Positions 8,321 to 11,857 of a stretch of DNA of 11,857 nucleotides are shown in pieces. The stretch lies in the NCBI GenBank assembly GCA_052170475.1, contig JBQNAL010000030.1, positions 1 to 11,857 on the forward strand. Reading direction: 5' to 3'. Position 1 is the first letter of the stretch. Each line of letters starts with the position of its first letter. A program made the translations under genes and the position numbers. Source of the stretch: CAJPQU01 sp052170475 (lineage in GTDB: Bacteria; Bacillota; Negativicutes; Selenomonadales; Selenomonadaceae). The notes under the pieces are model-generated. The model was given only the letters and a program-made list of their open reading frames with translations, was not told the DNA's origin and did no database searches.

Positions 8321-9187
8321 GTGCATTGGGAAGTCAAAGTCCCCGGTTCCTGCGGGGAATTGGTACAGGGAACGAAAGAAGGCGTTCCCTTTTTGGTCAC
8401 CTGTCCCATTGATCGCTACACCACTGTCACCGTGACTGAGGGGGCGGGGTTTCGTTGCGGCTTCGGGGCGAAATCCCACGCGGCGCTCCGGCGGGTGCTG
8501 GCCTACTTGGGGGAGGCGGCCTTCCCCTACGATATGACCCTCGTCTCGGAGCTGCCCATCGGCAAGGGCATGGCCTCCAGCAGCGCCGACATCGCCGCCG
8601 TCGCGTTCGCGGCGGCGCTCACGTTGGGCAAATCGCTCACGGCGGCGGAAGTGTCCCGCATCGCGGCGGGGATCGAGCCGACGGACGGCGTCTTTTTCCC
8701 CGGCATCGTGCGGCTCAATCACATGACCGGCGAATGTCAGGCGATGCTGGGCGACTTTCCCCCGCTGAAAATCGCCGTCTTCGATACCGGCGGCGCCATC
8801 AATACGGTGGACTTTCATCGACGGGGGGACTTGGCGCGGCTCAGCCGGGAAAACGAAGCGCAGACGATGGCGGCGTTGGAGCTTCTCTCCGGGTCGAAAG
8901 AGCCGGAGGTCATCGCGGAGGCCGCCACGAAGAGCGCTTTGGCCAATCAGACCATCCTGCCGAAACGCGATCTGAGCGCGATCATAGAGACGGCGCGAGA
9001 TTTAGGCGCGCTGGGCGTCAATGCCGCGCACAGCGGCACGATCTTAGGGGTTCTCTTTCCTCCGGAGATAGACGACAAGTGTTTGGAGCAGCAGGCGTTT
9101 CGCCTCGCGGATCATCATCCGCATCTCAAGTATCTGCAAGGCGTGACGCTGATTTCCGGCGGCTATTTTTATGTGCAAAGGGAGTGA
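8321..9187 (+). CDS. pduX: L-threonine kinase, PduX-like (GHMP kinase family)
   Basis: This protein is predicted to phosphorylate L-threonine with ATP, giving L-threonine O-3-phosphate, the substrate of the CobD encoded next. From the GTG at 8321 it has 288 residues. The N-terminal VPGSCGELVQG is the PduX/GHMP opening. The ATP-binding GHMP motif LPIGKGMASSSADIAA lies at about 78-93, and a later GALGVNAAHSGTILGVLF fits the GHMP C-terminal motif. The start is chosen because AGAGGGGG lies 8 nt upstream; a GTG at 8312 would add three residues. It lies 15 nt after cobS and 4 nt before cobD. That position beside the decarboxylase makes threonine the likely substrate over other GHMP substrates. Substrate assignment is inference from family and context. 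Confidence 0.87.
   Translation: MHWEVKVPGSCGELVQGTKEGVPFLVTCPIDRYTTVTVTEGAGFRCGFGAKSHAALRRVLAYLGEAAFPYDMTLVSELPIGKGMASSSADIAAVAFAAALTLGKSLTAAEVSRIAAGIEPTDGVFFPGIVRLNHMTGECQAMLGDFPPLKIAVFDTGGAINTVDFHRRGDLARLSRENEAQTMAALELLSGSKEPEVIAEAATKSALANQTILPKRDLSAIIETARDLGALGVNAAHSGTILGVLFPPEIDDKCLEQQAFRLADHHPHLKYLQGVTLISGGYFYVQRE
9178..9184 (+). promoter_or_regulatory. Ribosome binding site deciding the cobD start
   Basis: AAGGGAG lies 7 nt before the GTG at 9192 and overlaps the end of pduX. An in-frame ATG at 9171 lies upstream of this site and would add seven residues unlike the family N-terminus. Confidence 0.7.
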
Positions 9188-9191
9188 CGGA

Positions 9192-10268
9192 GTGAAGCGG
9201 TTTCTTCATGGCGGCAACATCTACGCGACGGACGCGCCCGAGGGCGGCTGGCTCGATTTCAGTGCCAACATCAACCCCTTGGGTCTGTCCGAGGCGGTGC
9301 GCGCCTCCATCGCGGCCAATATTCCAAACATCGTTCACTATCCCGATCCCGAAGGGCGGGCGCTGAAGGAAGCGCTGGCCGCGCGTTACGGACTCTGCCG
9401 GGATTCCTTGGTGCTGGGGAACGGTGCGGCGGAGCTTCTGTACGTCTTTTTCCATGCAGTGCGCCCGCGCCGCGTGCTGCTCCCCGTGCCGTCGTTCAGC
9501 GAATATGAGCGGGCGGCGCTGGCGGCGGGGGTGGAGATCCGCTATCACCGCCTCGCGCTGGAAGCGGCCTTCGCCCTCTCCGTCGAGGAGGTGACAGCGA
9601 CCCTGTCGGATCACGATTGCGTCGTCTTGGGCAATCCAAACAATCCCACCGGCAGCCTCGTCTCGCGGTACGAGGTGGCTCACCTCGTACATGTGGCGGA
9701 ACAGACATCGACGATGGTGGTCGTCGATGAATCCTTTTTAGATTTTTTGCCCGAGGAAGGGGACTACACGGTGCGCGGCCTTGTCGCTCAGCGCGACAAT
9801 CTTTTAGTCTTGCGCTCCTTGACGAAATTTTATGCTATCCCCGGCCTGCGCCTCGGCTTTGCCACCGCTGCCCCCGCGCTCGCCAAGCGCTTGGAGGAAA
9901 GCAAAGACCCTTGGAACGTGAACCTTTTGGCGCAGGAAGCCGGTGTGGCAGCTCTCGGCGACGATGCCTACTGCAGGGCGGCGCAGGACTTCGTTCGGAG
10001 CGAAAAGAGGTGGCTGGCCGAGGCCTTGTCGTCCCTTCCCGGCCTCACCGTATTTCCTCCGACGGTGAACTTCATCCTACTGCGCCTTGACGCGCCATGG
10101 CCGGAAGCGGCGGAGGTCTGCGATGCCATGCGGCGGCACGGGATTCTGCTTCGCGACTGCGCAAACTATCCCGGCCTTGACCGGCGCTACCTTCGCGTCG
10201 CGGTGCGCCCGCGCGAAGAAAACAAACGCCTCATCGAAGCCTTTCAGGCGTGCTGTCCCACCAAATAG
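9192..10268 (+). CDS. cobD: CobD, threonine-phosphate decarboxylase (PLP-dependent)
   Basis: CobD decarboxylates L-threonine O-3-phosphate to (R)-1-amino-2-propanol O-2-phosphate, which CbiB attaches to the corrin. It has 358 residues and a fold-type I aminotransferase sequence. The N-terminus MKRFLHGGNIY and FSANINPLGLS are characteristic of CobD and separate it from histidinol-phosphate aminotransferases. Further motifs are YPDPEGRALKEAL, GNGAAELLY, GNPNNPTG, VVVDESFLDF, and the PLP lysine K212 in RSLTKFYAIPGLRLG, followed by WNVNLLAQEAG. The GTG start is set by AAGGGAG 7 nt upstream. It is the last gene of the operon, and its TAG stop lies inside the left arm of the terminator hairpin. Together with the preceding kinase it forms the aminopropanol-phosphate branch. 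Confidence 0.94.
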   Translation: MKRFLHGGNIYATDAPEGGWLDFSANINPLGLSEAVRASIAANIPNIVHYPDPEGRALKEALAARYGLCRDSLVLGNGAAELLYVFFHAVRPRRVLLPVPSFSEYERAALAAGVEIRYHRLALEAAFALSVEEVTATLSDHDCVVLGNPNNPTGSLVSRYEVAHLVHVAEQTSTMVVVDESFLDFLPEEGDYTVRGLVAQRDNLLVLRSLTKFYAIPGLRLGFATAAPALAKRLEESKDPWNVNLLAQEAGVAALGDDAYCRAAQDFVRSEKRWLAEALSSLPGLTVFPPTVNFILLRLDAPWPEAAEVCDAMRRHGILLRDCANYPGLDRRYLRVAVRPREENKRLIEAFQACCPTK

Positions 10269-10319
10269 GGAACAAAAAAGAGCCGTTTTGCGCGGCTCTT
10301 TTTTGTTCCCTATTTGGTG
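10259..10319. terminator. Bidirectional intrinsic terminator, 27-bp perfect stem
   Basis: The arms 10259-10285 and 10293-10319 are perfectly complementary over 27 bp, with the 7-nt loop TTTTGCG. The core GAGCCG/CGGCTC is followed by six T on the + strand (10299-10304) and, on the other strand, by the six T opposite 10274-10279, so it could stop transcription from either side. The left arm contains the cobD stop codon (10266-10268). The stem is much longer than the roughly 6-10 bp core a terminator needs. Confidence 0.9.
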
Positions 10320-10374
10320 TAGGCGCGTGATAATCGCATTTCAGGATGTTCTCCTCGCAGACCCCCATCACCCT
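10320..10374 (+). other. Short spacer without recognisable signals
   Basis: Between the hairpin and the first ATG of the phage-type frame I see no promoter-like pair and no Shine-Dalgarno sequence. The frame of the downstream gene is open through these bases (and back through the hairpin), reading plausibly as coding from about AFQDVLLADPHHP. They may therefore be the interior of a gene whose 5' end was lost. Confidence 0.4.
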
Positions 10375-11857
10375 ATGGCGGAGATACGGAGACGAAAGAA
10401 GAACATTCAGGCGCAGCTCGATGAGATTTTAGAGCCGACGAGAGCCGGGCTCAGAAGCGGGATGAAGCAGGGCGTCGATATTGTCGAGACGCAAGAGGGC
10501 GGCACGGCACGGGTGTCCAACAATGCGCCGTGGTATAGGAAATGGTACGCCGAGCATGGCAGAGCGCCGTCGAAGGCGGAGCTAGACAAGATTGCCCGAG
10601 ACCTTGTGACGGGGGAGGATACCACGTACGATGATTTTGGCGTGGACGATGGCTCGCCGGAAGCGCAGGAATATTTCGACGAGGCCAAAAAACAATTAGC
10701 CCCGCTCGATAAGGAAATGGCTTCCTTAAAGAAGATGGAAAAAGCGATGGCGGACATTCGCCCCGGGGACGTATTCGCGACGGCGACGCTCTCCAAGGAA
10801 GCAAGAGGCGTATACCATTTTCTCCTCTCCGAAATGGAAAAAGGGAATAAGAACGTACAAAAGAGCGCCCGTGCGTCGGCGCTCCTAGCGGCAAGAATGA
10901 CGGATCGCCTTGTCGCGCTCCATCGAGAGGCAGGGGATAAAGACTATACCGCGATGAACGCCTTGCCGGAGCTTTTGGCCAATGCCGAAGCGATGGCGCA
11001 GGGGAGAAAAGCGGCGCAGCTTTTCCAGGAAGAAATCAGGACGCAAAAAGAAGCCGTGCGCAGAAAGTACGAAGGCACGGCGATGTGGATGAAAGCGCCT
11101 AACGGACAGCCGACGAACCTCACGGAGGCGCAGTGGCTTCTCGTCCGTACCCCCGCGTTTAAGGCATGGTTTGGGGATTGGGAAGTATCTAACGCTCTTG
11201 CGTTTGCTTTGCATGGAGAACCAATAACAAGCATTACCGGCAAAGAATTTCAAAGTGACGGCGTTAAACTGACGGATAAAGTTCCGAAGTGGTATGCGGA
11301 AAACTTTAATGGAAGCGTCTCTCATCCCGAATTAGGCGAAGTGAAGCTTGATCTCGAAGGAGTAAAGGATTCTCTTGGCCATGGAATGGGAAGAGAAAAG
11401 GCTGCTGCTTATGCCGCCGTCCCATACATCATTCAGCATGGGATTGTTTATGATAGGCAATCAAATTGGAAACAGCGCGGTTTTGATACGGCGGTCATTA
11501 TTGCCCCGATAGAAATTGGAGGGGAAAGGTATGCCGGTGAGGTTGTTGTCAAGAGACTTCCAGCCGGCAAGGCTTTTACCTGCATGAAGTTGAGGTACAA
11601 AAAAAGCTCGAACGTGCGTTCAAGACCTCCACTAAAGGAAGCGCACCTCAAGCTTCTAAGCTCATTATTGCACAAAAGTATGATGTCGTCAATACCGTCT
11701 CTAAAGTCGTCGATGAGAACGGCGAGCCGCTTGTCGTTTACCATGGGAGCGACGCGAATTTTGACGTGTTCGACAGAAGCAAAGGGCGAAGCGGTATGGA
11801 CGTTCAAGGGATGTTCTTTTCGCCATGGAAGGATGACGCGCAGGGATACGGGAAAAA
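10375..11857 (+). pseudogene. Fragment of a large polyvalent phage/mobile-element protein, frameshifted, running off the window
   Basis: One frame is open from the ATG at 10375 to the window end with no stop. Residues 1-270 include an SNNAPWYRKWYAEHGRAPS segment (48-66), a charged helical stretch (about 95-128), a GNKNVQKSARASALLAARM helix segment (157-175) and the linker VRTPAFKAWFGDWE (257-270), a hallmark of giant polyvalent proteins in phages and conjugative elements. Residues from about 273 match an LPD3-type domain (DLEGVKDSLGHGMGREKAAA, NWKQRGFDTAVIIAPIEIGG). At F401 the family sequence jumps to the -1 frame (YLHEVEVQKKL), as if one T were missing from the run at 11574-11577. The remaining product would be nonsense. 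There is no Shine-Dalgarno before 10375, so the 5' end is probably missing too. Family names are from memory of motifs; the coding call is strong. Confidence 0.72.
11577..11857 (+). other. Shifted-frame continuation: end of LPD3-like domain plus ADP-ribosyltransferase-like domain (partial)
   Basis: Read from 11577, one base back from the upstream frame, the sequence gives YLHEVEVQKKLERAFKTSTKG, then from 11703 KVVDENGEPLVVYHGS, then ANFDVFDRSKG and GMFFSPWKDDAQGYGK to the window edge. The KVVDENGEPLVVYHG block and the following FF-S...A..YG pattern are typical of the ART-like domain placed after LPD3 in phage polyvalent proteins, which are predicted to modify host or phage targets by ADP-ribosylation. 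Only the first third or so of the domain is present, so the complete catalytic set cannot be judged. It belongs to the gene annotated from 10375 and has no start signal of its own. Confidence 0.65.

Noticed and set aside
7406..8818. A 470-codon open frame on the - strand across cbiB, cobS and the kinase
   Set aside because: Low-complexity, charged sequence with no family features, opposite three strongly recognised genes; an artefact of GC-rich codon bias.
10407..11807. Several - strand open frames (for example 10407-10796, 10885-11325, 11448-11807) downstream of the operon
   Set aside because: The + strand here encodes recognisable polyvalent-protein motifs; the - strand translations show none.
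1..11857. CRISPR arrays, tRNA/rRNA genes, cobalamin riboswitch, insertion-sequence ends
   Set aside because: No direct repeats with spacers, no tRNA-like cloverleaf, and no intergenic space in the operon long enough for a riboswitch were seen; the riboswitch would be expected upstream of the window.

Overview
The window holds the 3' part of a long anaerobic (cobalt-early) cobalamin biosynthesis operon on the + strand, closed by a strong terminator at about 10.3 kb. About 1.5 kb of unrelated phage-type coding sequence follows and runs off the right edge. The cbi/cob gene set (cbiG, H, J, C, A, P, B with cobU, cobS, a pduX-type kinase and cobD), the tight ATGA overlaps, the GTG starts and the GC-rich DNA suggest an anaerobic bacterium. 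A high-GC Negativicutes member (Selenomonas/Megasphaera-like) is my best guess, from protein style and from the kind of polyvalent phage protein downstream. This is an inference, not a demonstrated assignment.

Layout. 3-950: cbiG, cut by the left edge. 938-10268: cbiH, cbiJ, cbiC, cbiA, cobU, cbiP, cbiB, cobS, pduX-like kinase and cobD. All are co-directional, with 13-nt or 4-nt overlaps or gaps of 2-15 nt, so there is no room for internal promoters or terminators between genes. 10259-10319: a perfect 27-bp inverted repeat with a 7-nt loop that contains the cobD stop codon and acts as a bidirectional intrinsic terminator. 10320-10374: a short stretch with no recognisable signal. 10375-11857: a fragment of a large polyvalent phage/mobile-element protein with an N-terminal helical region, a VRTPxFKxWFGDWE linker, an LPD3-like domain and an ADP-ribosyltransferase-like domain. 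It is broken by an apparent 1-nt frameshift near 11574-11577.

How the genes work together. CbiG, CbiH and CbiJ open and contract the ring and then reduce it; CbiC moves a methyl group to give cobyrinate. CbiA amidates the a and c side chains and CbiP the b, d, e and g side chains. The PduX-like kinase and CobD make aminopropanol phosphate from L-threonine, which CbiB attaches to adenosylcobyric acid. CobU activates the product with GTP and CobS adds alpha-ribazole to close the nucleotide loop. Earlier cbi genes are presumably upstream of the window. A cobT or cobC gene and a cobalamin riboswitch are not visible here.

The operon is well understood biochemically and not novel. The parts worth a second look are the right-hand 1.5 kb, its junction with the operon at an unusually long perfect hairpin, the frameshift, and a sharp composition change at a domain border inside the phage-type gene.
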